The notes under the pieces: generated by a model
Seen by the model: only the letters and a program-made list of their open reading frames with translations
What the model was told of the DNA's origin: nothing
Databases searched by the model: none
Shown here: in pieces, positions 1 through 7,720 of the stretch
Layout: each line of letters starts with the position of its first letter
Position numbering within the stretch: the first letter of the stretch is position 1
Made by a program: the position numbers and the translations under genes
Source of the DNA: Geofilum rhodophaeum
GTDB taxonomy: Bacteria; Bacteroidota; Bacteroidia; Bacteroidales; Marinilabiliaceae
Reading direction: 5' to 3'
DNA length: 64,000 bases
Assembly (NCBI RefSeq): GCF_002210225.1
Contig: NZ_MWUJ01000001.1
Span: forward strand, 244,381-308,380

Positions 1-230
1 AGTGTATAACAGTGGCCTTCAGGAAATTCGTCCAAGCGCAGATGTGTACCATCAAGCCTCAGCTTATTTCCGATTTAGAGCCTTTGTGAAGTGAACGTAA
101 AAATCCGGGTTGTTTGAGCCGAAGGCGAGTTCCCGGATTTTAGTGAACAAAGCAAAGGCTCCGGAAATAAGCGAAAGCGCAGAGGGTATACATCAAGCGA
201 AGTGAAAAGATATTTTCTGTCAGCCACTGG
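1..230. repeat. Imperfect palindromic intergenic element with flanking direct repeats
   Basis: No gene is visible here. Four pairs of inverted arms share a centre near position 117-121: CAGTGGC (10-16) with GCCACTG (223-229), GCTTATTTCCG (62-72) with CGGAAATAAGC (162-172), GAGCCTTTG (78-86) with CAAAGGCTC (153-161), and AAAATCCGGG (100-109) with CCCGGATTTT (132-141). The inner palindrome is flanked by two near-identical direct repeats of about 24 bp, at 34-57 and 175-198, which begin AAGCGCAG and end ATCAAGC. This looks like a repetitive non-coding element or a MITE-like remnant. Its left limit may lie outside the window. Confidence 0.6.
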
Positions 231-362
231 AATACACCACGACCACCACGACAAAATATATCCCCACTTTTCACGTTTTATCCTTCAAACGAACTATAAA
301 ACAAAGAGGTTCGTTATATTTATGCCGCCTAAAACAACGATCCACCCCATTGAATCAAAAAA
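231..362. other. Leader region upstream of porE-like gene
   Basis: AT-rich non-coding stretch between the palindromic element and the first gene. I see no exact TAnnTTTG promoter element; the nearest is TATATTTA at about 326-333. No RNA gene is recognisable. Confidence 0.4.
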
Positions 363-2330
363 ATGATGAAGCCGCTCAGCTCCCGAATAACTTTTTACTT
401 CTTCATGATTACCGCTATAAGCCTGTCGGGCTGCTCCGGCTCAGGACGGCTGGGTAAAGCCATGAAGACCTATGAAGTAGGCGAGTATGCCCGGGCCACT
501 TCGGCCCTCAACAAAGCGTATCGACGTGAAGACAACCGCTACTACCGGGGAGAAGCTTCCTTTTATATGGGCGAAAGCTACCGCCTTACCAACCAGCCCC
601 GAAGAGCTGCCCCCATGTATGCACGCGCCCTGCGCTTCAACTACCAACCCAACGAGTCGCTCCTTTTGCAAGCACGCCAAATGCTCAAACTGGAAGAATA
701 CGAAGAAGCAGCCGCCCTCTTCGAAAGCTACCTCGAAGAAAACAACCACCAGTTGGCCCACAACGGTCTGGCTTCAGCACGACTGGGCCAAAACCCGCCA
801 CCGCCCAAAGGCTACCAACTCGAAACCATCCGCAAACTGACCTCGCGCAACAGCGATTATTCCCCATTTTTAAATCCGGACGACCCCACCGAGTTGTTCT
901 TTTCTTCCCTGCGTAATGCCGGAAAAAAGAAGCGCCATCAAAACCGCATAACCGGCCAGGGTTTCTCAAGCATTTACAGTGTAATACAAGATGCCAGGGG
1001 CGACTGGCAGGATCCGGTCTTGTTCCTGAATCAGGAAAGTAACGGCGATTATGAAGACGGGACCCTCACACTGACCGCCGACGGCAAAGACGCCTATTTT
1101 ACGCGTACGCGTTACGACAAAGGCCAGCCCATGGGCGCCGAAATATGGAATACCCAAAGTATGGGTGGACGCTGGTCCGACCCCGTAAAAATCGAATTGG
1201 GGCCCGACTCCCTGATTTTTGCCCACCCCGCCATTTCTCCGGACGGCAAAACCCTCTATTTTGTGTCCGACATAACGGGTGGCTTTGGGGGCAAGGACCT
1301 TTGGATGGTTCCTCGCATCGGTGACGAATGGGGCACCCCGGTCAATTTGGGTGGGGACATCAACACAGCAGGAGATGAGCTTTTCCCGACGGTGCGCCAG
1401 GACGGTACGCTCTATTTCAGCTCAGAAGGACTGGTGGGCTACGGGGGACTGGATATTTTTAAAGCGACTCCGCGTGAGGAAGAAGGGCGTTGGCGGGTAG
1501 AGAATATGGGGCGTCCCATCAATTCCAGTTCCGATGATTTTGGCATCACTTTTTACCGCAACCGCGAGGCAGGTTTCTTTTCCAGTTCCAGAGACAATCC
1601 AAGAGGCTACGAAAACATCTACGCTTTTGCACTCCCCGTCATACGCCCTCTCTTAGGCGGCACCATCCGAACGGCCGACGAGGAAGCTCTCCCCGAAGGG
1701 GCCATGCTGCGCATTGTAGGGACCGACGGAAGCAACCGACAAGTGCCCATCGGCTCCGACGGCAGCCTTAACCTGATGCTGGAGCCGGACCAGGAATACA
1801 CCCTCTTGGTGCGAGCCCCGGGCTATCTCAACCACCATCAGCGCATTTCAACTGCAGGTCTTACCGAAAGCAAGACTTTCGAGCTCGATATTCAACTGCA
1901 AAGTGCTGCTGCCCCCATCGTTTTTAACCAGCTGCAATTCAAATCGGGGCAGTCCGACCTCAGTCCCGATGCCCAAAAAGAACTGGACAGGGTGGCAGAC
2001 ATGATGAACACAAACCCCGCTCTCAAGATTCATATCGACGCCCATACCGATGCACGTGGCGAGGCTACAGCGCAATTGGTACTGGCGCAGCAACGCGCAG
2101 AGGCTGTCATGAATTACTTACAAACCAAAGGCATTGCCGAAGAACGGCTTAGTGCCCGTGGTCACGGCGGCAGCACCCCGCTGAAAGTAGACGCCGTACA
2201 GGCGCGCATCCACCGCTTTTTAAAAGAAGGCGACGAGCTGACCGAGGCCTTTCTTCAGCGCCTCAGCAGGGGCGACCAAAACACGGCCCGCGCGCTCAAC
2301 AACCGCGTGGAGTTTAGCATAATGCCCTAA
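363..2330 (+). CDS. porE: PorE-like OmpA-family lipoprotein (TPR, PD40 propeller, CRD, OmpA)
   Basis: A 655-residue outer-membrane-associated lipoprotein. A signal sequence ends in the lipobox LSGC (Cys24). TPR-like repeats follow at about 30-145, a PD40/WD40-like beta-propeller at about 160-420 with repeated SPDG-type motifs, a carboxypeptidase regulatory-like beta-sandwich at about 430-510, and an OmpA C-terminal peptidoglycan-binding domain at about 530-655. The Asp and Arg expected to contact diaminopimelate are present in HTDARG and QQRAEAV. This domain order and length match PorE of the type IX secretion system, which ties the secretion machinery to peptidoglycan; the role here is inferred from architecture. 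Many Bacteroidota encode several proteins of this architecture, so a general OmpA/PD40 paralogue is possible. The second Met is an equally plausible start. Confidence 0.75.
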   Translation: MMKPLSSRITFYFFMITAISLSGCSGSGRLGKAMKTYEVGEYARATSALNKAYRREDNRYYRGEASFYMGESYRLTNQPRRAAPMYARALRFNYQPNESLLLQARQMLKLEEYEEAAALFESYLEENNHQLAHNGLASARLGQNPPPPKGYQLETIRKLTSRNSDYSPFLNPDDPTELFFSSLRNAGKKKRHQNRITGQGFSSIYSVIQDARGDWQDPVLFLNQESNGDYEDGTLTLTADGKDAYFTRTRYDKGQPMGAEIWNTQSMGGRWSDPVKIELGPDSLIFAHPAISPDGKTLYFVSDITGGFGGKDLWMVPRIGDEWGTPVNLGGDINTAGDELFPTVRQDGTLYFSSEGLVGYGGLDIFKATPREEEGRWRVENMGRPINSSSDDFGITFYRNREAGFFSSSRDNPRGYENIYAFALPVIRPLLGGTIRTADEEALPEGAMLRIVGTDGSNRQVPIGSDGSLNLMLEPDQEYTLLVRAPGYLNHHQRISTAGLTESKTFELDIQLQSAAAPIVFNQLQFKSGQSDLSPDAQKELDRVADMMNTNPALKIHIDAHTDARGEATAQLVLAQQRAEAVMNYLQTKGIAEERLSARGHGGSTPLKVDAVQARIHRFLKEGDELTEAFLQRLSRGDQNTARALNNRVEFSIMP

Positions 2331-2336
2331 GAGAAG

Positions 2337-2367
2337 TTGACGATACCAAAAGATTGTATTACTTTTG
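2337..2367 (+). promoter_or_regulatory. Bacteroidetes-type promoter for purM
   Basis: TTG at 2337-2339 and TACTTTTG at 2360-2367, separated by 20 bases, match the Bacteroidetes -33/-7 consensus. The -7 element covers an in-frame TTG at 2365, which therefore cannot be the purM start. Confidence 0.7.
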
Positions 2368-2397
2368 CGGGCTGAAACATCAGGCAAAATTTTTATT

Positions 2398-3567
2398 GTG
2401 AGTAAGGATTCCAGATACAACCAGCGCGGCGTTTCCGCCTCCAAAGAGGATGTGCATGCGGCCATCAAAAACATCGACAAAGGACTGTTTCCAAAGGCCT
2501 TCTGCAAAATCATCCCCGATCATCTGGGCAAGGACCCCGATTGGTGCAACATCATGCATGCCGACGGGGCAGGAACCAAATCGGCGCTGGCTTACCTGTA
2601 TTGGAAAGAAACCGGCGACTTGTCGGTATGGAAGGGCATTGCTCAGGATGCCATCATCATGAATGTGGACGACCTGCTTTGTGTGGGGGCAACGGAAAAC
2701 ATCTTGCTTTCATCGACCATCGGGCGCAACAAAAACAAGGTGCCCGGAGAGGTCATTTCGGCCATCATCAACGGTACGGAAGAAATCTTGCAGCAACTCC
2801 GCGACAACGGCATCAGCATTTGGTCCACCGGTGGCGAAACCGCCGACGTGGGAGACCTTGTGCGCACCATCATTGTGGATTCTACGGTAACTTGCCGCAT
2901 GAAGCGTTCCGAAGTGATCTCCAACGACCGCATTGCGCCCGGTGATGTGATTGTGGGACTGGCCAGCTACGGAACAGCCAGCTATGAAGCGGGTTACAAC
3001 GGGGGCATGGGCTCCAACGGACTCACTTCGGCCCGTCACGATGTGTTTGCCAAATACCTGGCGGACAAATATCCCGAAAGTTTCGACCCCGATGTACCTG
3101 AAGAACTGGTGTATGCAGGACCCCATAAACTCACCGACGCAATTGCCGAGGTGGGCCTGGATGCAGGCCAGCTGGTTCTCTCGCCCACCCGCACCTATGC
3201 CCCGGTCATAAAAAGATTATTGGAGACGGAAAGGGCCAACATTCATGGCATGGTGCACTGTTCCGGCGGCGCGCAGACCAAAGTGCTGCACTTTGTGGAC
3301 CAACTGCACGTCATCAAGGACAATCTCTTTGAGGTGCCCCCGCTCTTCCGCATGATTCAGGAAGCCTCCGGCACACCCTGGTCCGAAATGTATAAGGTCT
3401 TTAACATGGGCCACCGTATGGAAATTTATGTGCAACCCGAACACGCCCAAAAAGTAATCGAGGTAGCCCAAAGCTTCAACATCGAGGCAAAAATTATTGG
3501 TCGCTGTGAGGCCTCTGAGAAACCCCGCCTGACCATTCGCAGTGGCTTTGGGGAGTTCTTTTATTAG
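2398..3567 (+). CDS. purM: Phosphoribosylformylglycinamidine cyclo-ligase (AIR synthase)
   Basis: Cytoplasmic enzyme that closes the imidazole ring of AIR in purine biosynthesis, using ATP. The 389-residue protein has the PurM layout: an N-terminal ATP-binding half with HADGAGTKSALAY and DDLLCVGA, and a C-terminal half with NMGHRMEIYV. The GTG at 2398 is chosen as start because it gives MSKDSRYNQRGVSASKEDVH, the expected N-terminus for Bacteroidetes PurM, and because the upstream in-frame TTG lies in the promoter. It is followed after 92 bases by prfA and then pyrF, a purine/translation/pyrimidine grouping on one strand. Confidence 0.93.
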   Translation: MSKDSRYNQRGVSASKEDVHAAIKNIDKGLFPKAFCKIIPDHLGKDPDWCNIMHADGAGTKSALAYLYWKETGDLSVWKGIAQDAIIMNVDDLLCVGATENILLSSTIGRNKNKVPGEVISAIINGTEEILQQLRDNGISIWSTGGETADVGDLVRTIIVDSTVTCRMKRSEVISNDRIAPGDVIVGLASYGTASYEAGYNGGMGSNGLTSARHDVFAKYLADKYPESFDPDVPEELVYAGPHKLTDAIAEVGLDAGQLVLSPTRTYAPVIKRLLETERANIHGMVHCSGGAQTKVLHFVDQLHVIKDNLFEVPPLFRMIQEASGTPWSEMYKVFNMGHRMEIYVQPEHAQKVIEVAQSFNIEAKIIGRCEASEKPRLTIRSGFGEFFY

Positions 3568-3659
3568 CTGCTCCGGCATTGAAACACCGGCACGGGTGCC
3601 ATCACCCGGCCGTCCCCTCCCCCCCACATCTTATTTTCAATGCATTAAATCAACCCATT

Positions 3660-4748
3660 ATGGCAATTACTTCATCACTACTAGATAAATTGCAGGCCAT
3701 CCGCCTGCGTTTCGAAGAAATCGGCACCCAGCTCACCGACCCTTCGGTAATCAGCGACACCAAGCGCTACATTAAGCTGAACAAAGAATACAAAGAATTG
3801 GAAGAGCTGGTGGCTGTTTCCATGGATTACAAAAACATACTGGATAACATCGAAAGCACCAAGGCCCTTCTTAAGGAAGAGAAGGATGAAGAGATGCGCG
3901 AAATGGCGCGGGCCGAGCTCGATGAAATGGAGGAAAGAATTCCGCAAATGGAGGAAGAAATCAAGATTCTCCTCCTGCCCTCCGACCCCGAGGATCAAAA
4001 AAATGTGGTGGTGGAAATTCGCTCGGGAACGGGTGGTGACGAGGCCAGCATTTTTGCCGGCGACCTCTTTCGCATGTACACCAAATTTTGTGAGGACAAG
4101 GGCTGGAAGGTAGAAGTCACCCACACTTCCGAAGGCACCTCCGGCGGTTACAAAGAGGTGGTTTTCAATGTAAGCGGCAACGGCGTTTACGGCATCATGA
4201 AATACGAATCTGGCGTACACCGGGTGCAGCGGGTGCCACAAACCGAGACCCAGGGCAGGGTACATACCTCTGCGGCCACCGTAGCCGTATTGCCTGAGGC
4301 CGAGGAGTTTGACGTACAAATCCGCCAGGAAGACATCCGAAAAGACACCTACTGCTCTTCCGGACCGGGCGGGCAGTCGGTGAACACCACCTACTCAGCC
4401 ATTCGACTGACCCACATCCCCACTGGTATTGTGGTGACTTGTCAGGATCAGAAATCACAGTTGAAGAACCTCGACAAGGCGATGATCGAATTACGGACCC
4501 GAATCTATAACCTCGAACACCAAAAATACCTCGACGAGATTTCCTCTAAGCGTAAGACCATGGTATCGACCGGCGACCGCTCAGCGAAAATTCGCACCTA
4601 CAATTATCCGCAGGGCAGGGTAACCGACCACCGTGTAAACTTTACGCTCTATAACCTGACTGCCGTAATGGACGGCGACATTGATGCCATCATCAACAAG
4701 CTGCAGATGGAAGAAAATGCCGAGCGTTTAAAAGAAGCCGAAATGTAA
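3660..4748 (+). CDS. prfA: Peptide chain release factor 1
   Basis: Recognises UAA and UAG stop codons in the ribosomal A site and triggers peptidyl-tRNA hydrolysis. The 362-residue protein has the usual RF1 length. The catalytic GGQ lies in SSGPGGQSVNTT, close to residue 240. The anticodon-like tripeptide position reads PQT (in RVPQTETQGRVHTSA), where E. coli has PAT and Thermus PVT; the flanking context fits RF1 rather than RF2. The start at ATG 3660 gives MAITSSLLDKLQ; earlier in-frame codons lie in non-conserved sequence after the purM stop. Confidence 0.95.
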   Translation: MAITSSLLDKLQAIRLRFEEIGTQLTDPSVISDTKRYIKLNKEYKELEELVAVSMDYKNILDNIESTKALLKEEKDEEMREMARAELDEMEERIPQMEEEIKILLLPSDPEDQKNVVVEIRSGTGGDEASIFAGDLFRMYTKFCEDKGWKVEVTHTSEGTSGGYKEVVFNVSGNGVYGIMKYESGVHRVQRVPQTETQGRVHTSAATVAVLPEAEEFDVQIRQEDIRKDTYCSSGPGGQSVNTTYSAIRLTHIPTGIVVTCQDQKSQLKNLDKAMIELRTRIYNLEHQKYLDEISSKRKTMVSTGDRSAKIRTYNYPQGRVTDHRVNFTLYNLTAVMDGDIDAIINKLQMEENAERLKEAEM

Positions 4749-4813
4749 GCAAGCTGCAGTTTGTCCTTTATGTAGACCTGGAGGCCGACGGGCCCCTCAG
4801 TATAAGATGACTC

Positions 4814-4827
4814 CGGGACTTGTCCCG
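4814..4827. repeat. Short perfect palindrome in pyrF leader
   Basis: CGGGAC-TT-GTCCCG, a perfect 6-bp inverted repeat with a 2-base centre, lies 17 bases before the pyrF start codon. It resembles the palindromes clustered just after pyrF (for example CGGGACT-GA-AGTCCCG) and is probably the same sequence family. Confidence 0.55.
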
Positions 4828-4843
4828 ATAAAAAATAAGCGCC

Positions 4844-5671
4844 ATGACCAGAGATCAATTGTTTCAACAAATCCAAAAGAAGGAGAGCTTCCTTTGCGTA
4901 GGCCTCGACACCGACATCCAGAAAATCCCGCGGTTTTTGATGGATACCACCGATCCGATTTTCGCTTTCAACAAGGAAATCATCGATGCCACGCACGATT
5001 TGTCTGTAGCCTACAAACCCAACCTGGCTTTTTATGAGAGTCTGGGGGTGAACGGTTGGAACAGTCTCGAAAAAACAGTCAACTACATCCGCTACAACTA
5101 CCCCGACCTTTTCATCATTGCGGATGCCAAACGGGGCGACATTGGCAACACCTCCAACCTCTATGCCCGGGCCTTTTTTGATGCGATGGACTTCGATGCG
5201 GTAACGGTAGCGCCTTATATGGGGGAGGACTCGGTGAAGCCCTTCCTGACCTACGTCGACAAATGGGTCATTTTGCTGGCGCTCACCTCCAACAAGGGAG
5301 CCGACGACTTCCAATACATGAACGAGGACGGCGAACGCCTCTTTGAGCGCGTACTCAAACACTCCTCTGCCTGGGGCAACGAAGAAAATATGATGTACGT
5401 GGTAGGTGCCACACGCGCCGAAATGCTCACCGAAGTACGTAAAGTGGTGCCCGACCACTTCCTGCTGGTACCCGGTGTAGGCGCCCAGGGCGGCAGTCTG
5501 GCCGATGTTGCCAAATACGGCATGAACAGCCACTGCGGCCTCCTGGTCAACTCCTCCCGCCAAATCATCTACGCCGGCAATGACGACGACTTCGCCACCC
5601 AGGCCCGTCATGCCGCCCGCGAAGTACAGACCGAAATGGCCGCCCTCCTAAAACAGTACACCCAGGACTAA
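4844..5671 (+). CDS. pyrF: Orotidine 5'-phosphate decarboxylase (long form)
   Basis: Decarboxylates OMP to UMP in the last step of pyrimidine biosynthesis, in the cytoplasm. The 275-residue protein is the longer form of the enzyme, starting [20 protein letters not shown]. The catalytic Lys-Asp cluster is in [11 protein letters not shown], and the phosphate-binding segment is around PGVGAQGG. It lies 95 bases after prfA. The last three codons and the TAA stop fall inside the left arm of a 24-bp perfect palindrome, so the C-terminal residues TQD appear to be supplied by that repeat element. Confidence 0.93.
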   Translation: MTRDQLFQQIQKKESFLCVGLDTDIQKIPRFLMDTTDPIFAFNKEIIDATHDLSVAYKPNLAFYESLGVNGWNSLEKTVNYIRYNYPDLFIIADAKRGDIGNTSNLYARAFFDAMDFDAVTVAPYMGEDSVKPFLTYVDKWVILLALTSNKGADDFQYMNEDGERLFERVLKHSSAWGNEENMMYVVGATRAEMLTEVRKVVPDHFLLVPGVGAQGGSLADVAKYGMNSHCGLLVNSSRQIIYAGNDDDFATQARHAAREVQTEMAALLKQYTQD

Positions 5672-5943
5672 CATCAACGGGGTTTCAACCCCGTTGATGT
5701 TAGTCCTGGGCTATGATTAAGAAACAGCGGTGTGCCCCATAGGGGCACGGACAAAAAACGGGACTGAAGTCCCGATCGAGGCTTCGCCTCGATAGCTCAG
5801 GTCATACACACCTCCTTCTTTGACGACCTCCAGCCGCAGGGGCACGGGTGACCCAAGGCCGCGGACTTCAGTCCGCTTACAAGAACAGGCGCTCTGCGCC
5901 TGACCACTTCCTCCCAATCATAACCCAGGACTTCAGTCCTGGG
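5661..5943. repeat. Cluster of seven perfect short palindromes (REP-like)
   Basis: Seven separate perfect inverted repeats lie in 283 bases between convergent genes: 5661-5710 (24-bp arms, 2-base centre), 5732-5748 (GTGCCCC-ATA-GGGGCAC), 5759-5774 (CGGGACT-GA-AGTCCCG), 5775-5793 (ATCGAGGC-TTC-GCCTCGAT), 5861-5876 (GCGGACT-TC-AGTCCGC), 5886-5902 (CAGGCGC-TCT-GCGCCTG) and 5924-5943 (CCCAGGACT-TC-AGTCCTGGG). The first and last share the outer arms CCCAGGACT/AGTCCTGGG, so the cluster is bounded by the same motif; in the first, a further palindrome sits inside it. Possible roles are transcription termination, mRNA-end protection, or a mobile non-coding repeat. Confidence 0.85.
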
Positions 5944-5952
5944 ACCTGGGGC

Positions 5953-6066
5953 GGCCCAAGGTGGCCCAAGGTGGCCCAAAGTGGGACGACAGGGCCGGAC
6001 AGGACCAGACAGGACCGACAGGGCCAGACAGGGACCGACAGGGGCCGACAGGGCCAGACAGGGCCC
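5953..6066. repeat. Two families of 10-bp tandem repeats
   Basis: Three copies of GGCCCAAGGT (the last with one change) at 5953-5982 are followed by eight copies of a GACAGGGCCA-like unit at 5988-6066, seven of 10 bases and one of 9. Variation is mainly purine changes at internal positions. The plus strand is G-rich. Open frames across it are low-complexity and are not treated as genes. It lies just before the hemF stop codon. Confidence 0.85.
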
Positions 6067-6103
6067 ACAGACCAGAGGCGGCCCACCCAGGCCCCACCGC
6101 CCC

Positions 6104-7006
6104 CTACTCCGTCCTGCTCAGCACCTGCAGCAACTCCTCCTCCGGACTGCCCGACTCCGGACGGTAATCATACTCCCACCGCACCCGAGGGGGGAGACTC
6201 ATCAATATCGACTCCGTACGTCCCTGCGTCTTAATCCCAAACAGGGTCCCCCTATCGTGCAACAGATTGAACTCCACATAACGGCCCCGCCTGATCTCCT
6301 GCCAATAACGCTGCCGCTCACCGTACTCCATTCCCCTTCTGCGTTCCACAATCGGCAAATAGGCTGGTAAAAAAGCCTTCCCAAGGGCCATCGTCATCTC
6401 TAGCCAGAAACGACTGTCGTGCTCCCCATCGGGTCGCAAATAATCAAAAAAAAGCCCCCCAACCCCACGCGCCTCGTTCCGGTGCGGATTAAAGAAATAA
6501 TCATCGCAAGCCGCCTTAAAACGCGGATAGAGCGTCTTGTCCAGCCCATCGCAAACCTTCTGTTGTACCTCATGAAAATGGCGGGCATCCGCTTCAAAAT
6601 AGTAATAAGGCGTTAAATCGCTGCCGCCCCCAAACCACTGGTCCACCACTTCCCCCTTGGCATCGTAAAGCTCAAAATAACGATAATTGGCGTGCACCGT
6701 GGGCACATAAGGATTAAGAGGATGCAACACCAGGGAAAGCCCACAGGCAAAAAAGCGGTCGTGACGGGTCTTCAGCACCTCTTGCATGGCAACAGGCAGT
6801 TGTCCATGCACCGCCGAAGTGTTCACGCCCCCTTTTTCGAACACTTCTCCCAGACTGATCACCCGGGAAAGTCCTCCTCCGCCCCCCGTACGCTGCCACT
6901 CGTCCCGACCAAAAAGAGCCTTCCCATCCACGGCTTCCAAACGACTGCAAATTTCATCCTGTAAATCAGCGGTATACTTTAAAAAAGTCTCTTTGTAACT
7001 TTCCAT
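6104..7006 (-). CDS. hemF: Oxygen-dependent coproporphyrinogen III oxidase
   Basis: Converts coproporphyrinogen III to protoporphyrinogen IX in haem synthesis, using molecular oxygen. The 300-residue protein has the family length and signature segments: WQRTGGGGGLSR near residues 37-48, the substrate-binding stretch HPLNPYVPTVHANYR at about 95-109, and GGGSDLTPYYYF at 126-137. A second conserved block, EARGVGGLFFD, follows. The ATG at 7006 is well supported. It converges on pyrF across the palindrome and tandem-repeat region. Presence of this form rather than HemN alone suggests oxygen is available in the habitat. Confidence 0.95.
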   Translation of the reverse strand: MESYKETFLKYTADLQDEICSRLEAVDGKALFGRDEWQRTGGGGGLSRVISLGEVFEKGGVNTSAVHGQLPVAMQEVLKTRHDRFFACGLSLVLHPLNPYVPTVHANYRYFELYDAKGEVVDQWFGGGSDLTPYYYFEADARHFHEVQQKVCDGLDKTLYPRFKAACDDYFFNPHRNEARGVGGLFFDYLRPDGEHDSRFWLEMTMALGKAFLPAYLPIVERRRGMEYGERQRYWQEIRRGRYVEFNLLHDRGTLFGIKTQGRTESILMSLPPRVRWEYDYRPESGSPEEELLQVLSRTE

Positions 7007-7086
7007 CGCCTAAGTCTTTTTAGAAAAACCTTTTTCAGCCGAACTTGTTGAGTAATTAAGACAGTTTTATCTTAAAATCTTTGATT

Positions 7087-7668
7087 ATGGCATTTACACT
7101 CACAAACGGCCAAAAGGCACCCGACTTTAAGCTGCCGGCCACCGATGGAAAGACTTATTCGTTAAATGATTTTTCAGAAACACCCTGGTTGGTGGTGTTT
7201 TTCACCTGCAACCACTGCCCCTATGTAATCGGCTCGGACGAAGTAACCCGCATTACGGCAGATAAATATCGGGATAAAGGGGTGCAATTTGTGGGCATCA
7301 ACGCCAACAGCAAGAATACCCACGAAGACGACAGTTTCCCCAATATGGTAAAGCGCATGGAAGAACAGCGCTTTCCCTGGATTTACCTGCACGACGAAAC
7401 CCAGGAAGTCGCCCTGGCCTACGGCGCCTTGCGCACGCCGCACTTTTACGTGTTCGACAAGGACCGAAAACTGGTTTACACCGGTCGCGGTGTAGACAGT
7501 CCCCGCGACACTTCCAAAATGACCGAGAACACCCTTGATTTGGTGCTGGACGCCCTCACCAAGGGGCAAGCCAGTCCCTTTACAGCCACCAACCCCATCG
7601 GCTGTAATGTAAAGTGGGACGGGCAGGACCGCCACTGGATGCCGGCAGATGCCTGCGACCTGGTATAA
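7087..7668 (+). CDS. Thioredoxin-fold redox protein (AhpC/TSA-like)
   Basis: A 193-residue protein with a thioredoxin fold of the peroxiredoxin-like/TlpA group. The N-terminus [20 protein letters not shown] is typical, and a CNHC redox motif follows in [14 protein letters not shown]. No signal peptide is visible, so it should act in the cytoplasm. The C-terminus carries the extension found in this subfamily, ending near IGCNVKW. The start at ATG 7087 is preferred over the upstream in-frame TTG at 7081. It is divergent from hemF and ends at a strong bidirectional terminator. The substrate cannot be told from sequence. Confidence 0.82.
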   Translation: MAFTLTNGQKAPDFKLPATDGKTYSLNDFSETPWLVVFFTCNHCPYVIGSDEVTRITADKYRDKGVQFVGINANSKNTHEDDSFPNMVKRMEEQRFPWIYLHDETQEVALAYGALRTPHFYVFDKDRKLVYTGRGVDSPRDTSKMTENTLDLVLDALTKGQASPFTATNPIGCNVKWDGQDRHWMPADACDLV

Positions 7669-7669
7669 C

Positions 7670-7699
7670 AAAAAAAGCGGCTAGTAAGCCGCTTTTTTT
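7670..7699. terminator. Bidirectional rho-independent terminator
   Basis: A 13-bp stem (AAAAAAAGCGGCT with AGCCGCTTTTTTT) with a 4-base loop AGTA sits between the convergent thioredoxin-like gene and the M3 peptidase gene. It has a T run on both strands. Confidence 0.9.
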
Positions 7700-7720
7700 T
7701 ATAAAACATACTGCCTGTTC

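Noticed and set aside
2365-2397. Longer purM start at TTG 2365
   Set aside because: The TTG lies inside the -7 promoter element and the added residues do not match PurM N-termini; GTG 2398 does.
5953-6066. Possible CRISPR array
   Set aside because: Repeats are 10 bp with no spacers between them, and no cas genes are present.
5848-6370. Several open frames of 60-130 codons across the palindrome and tandem-repeat region
   Set aside because: They translate low-complexity Gly/Arg/Asp/Pro repeats from the 10-bp units and run into hemF on the other strand; no coding signal.
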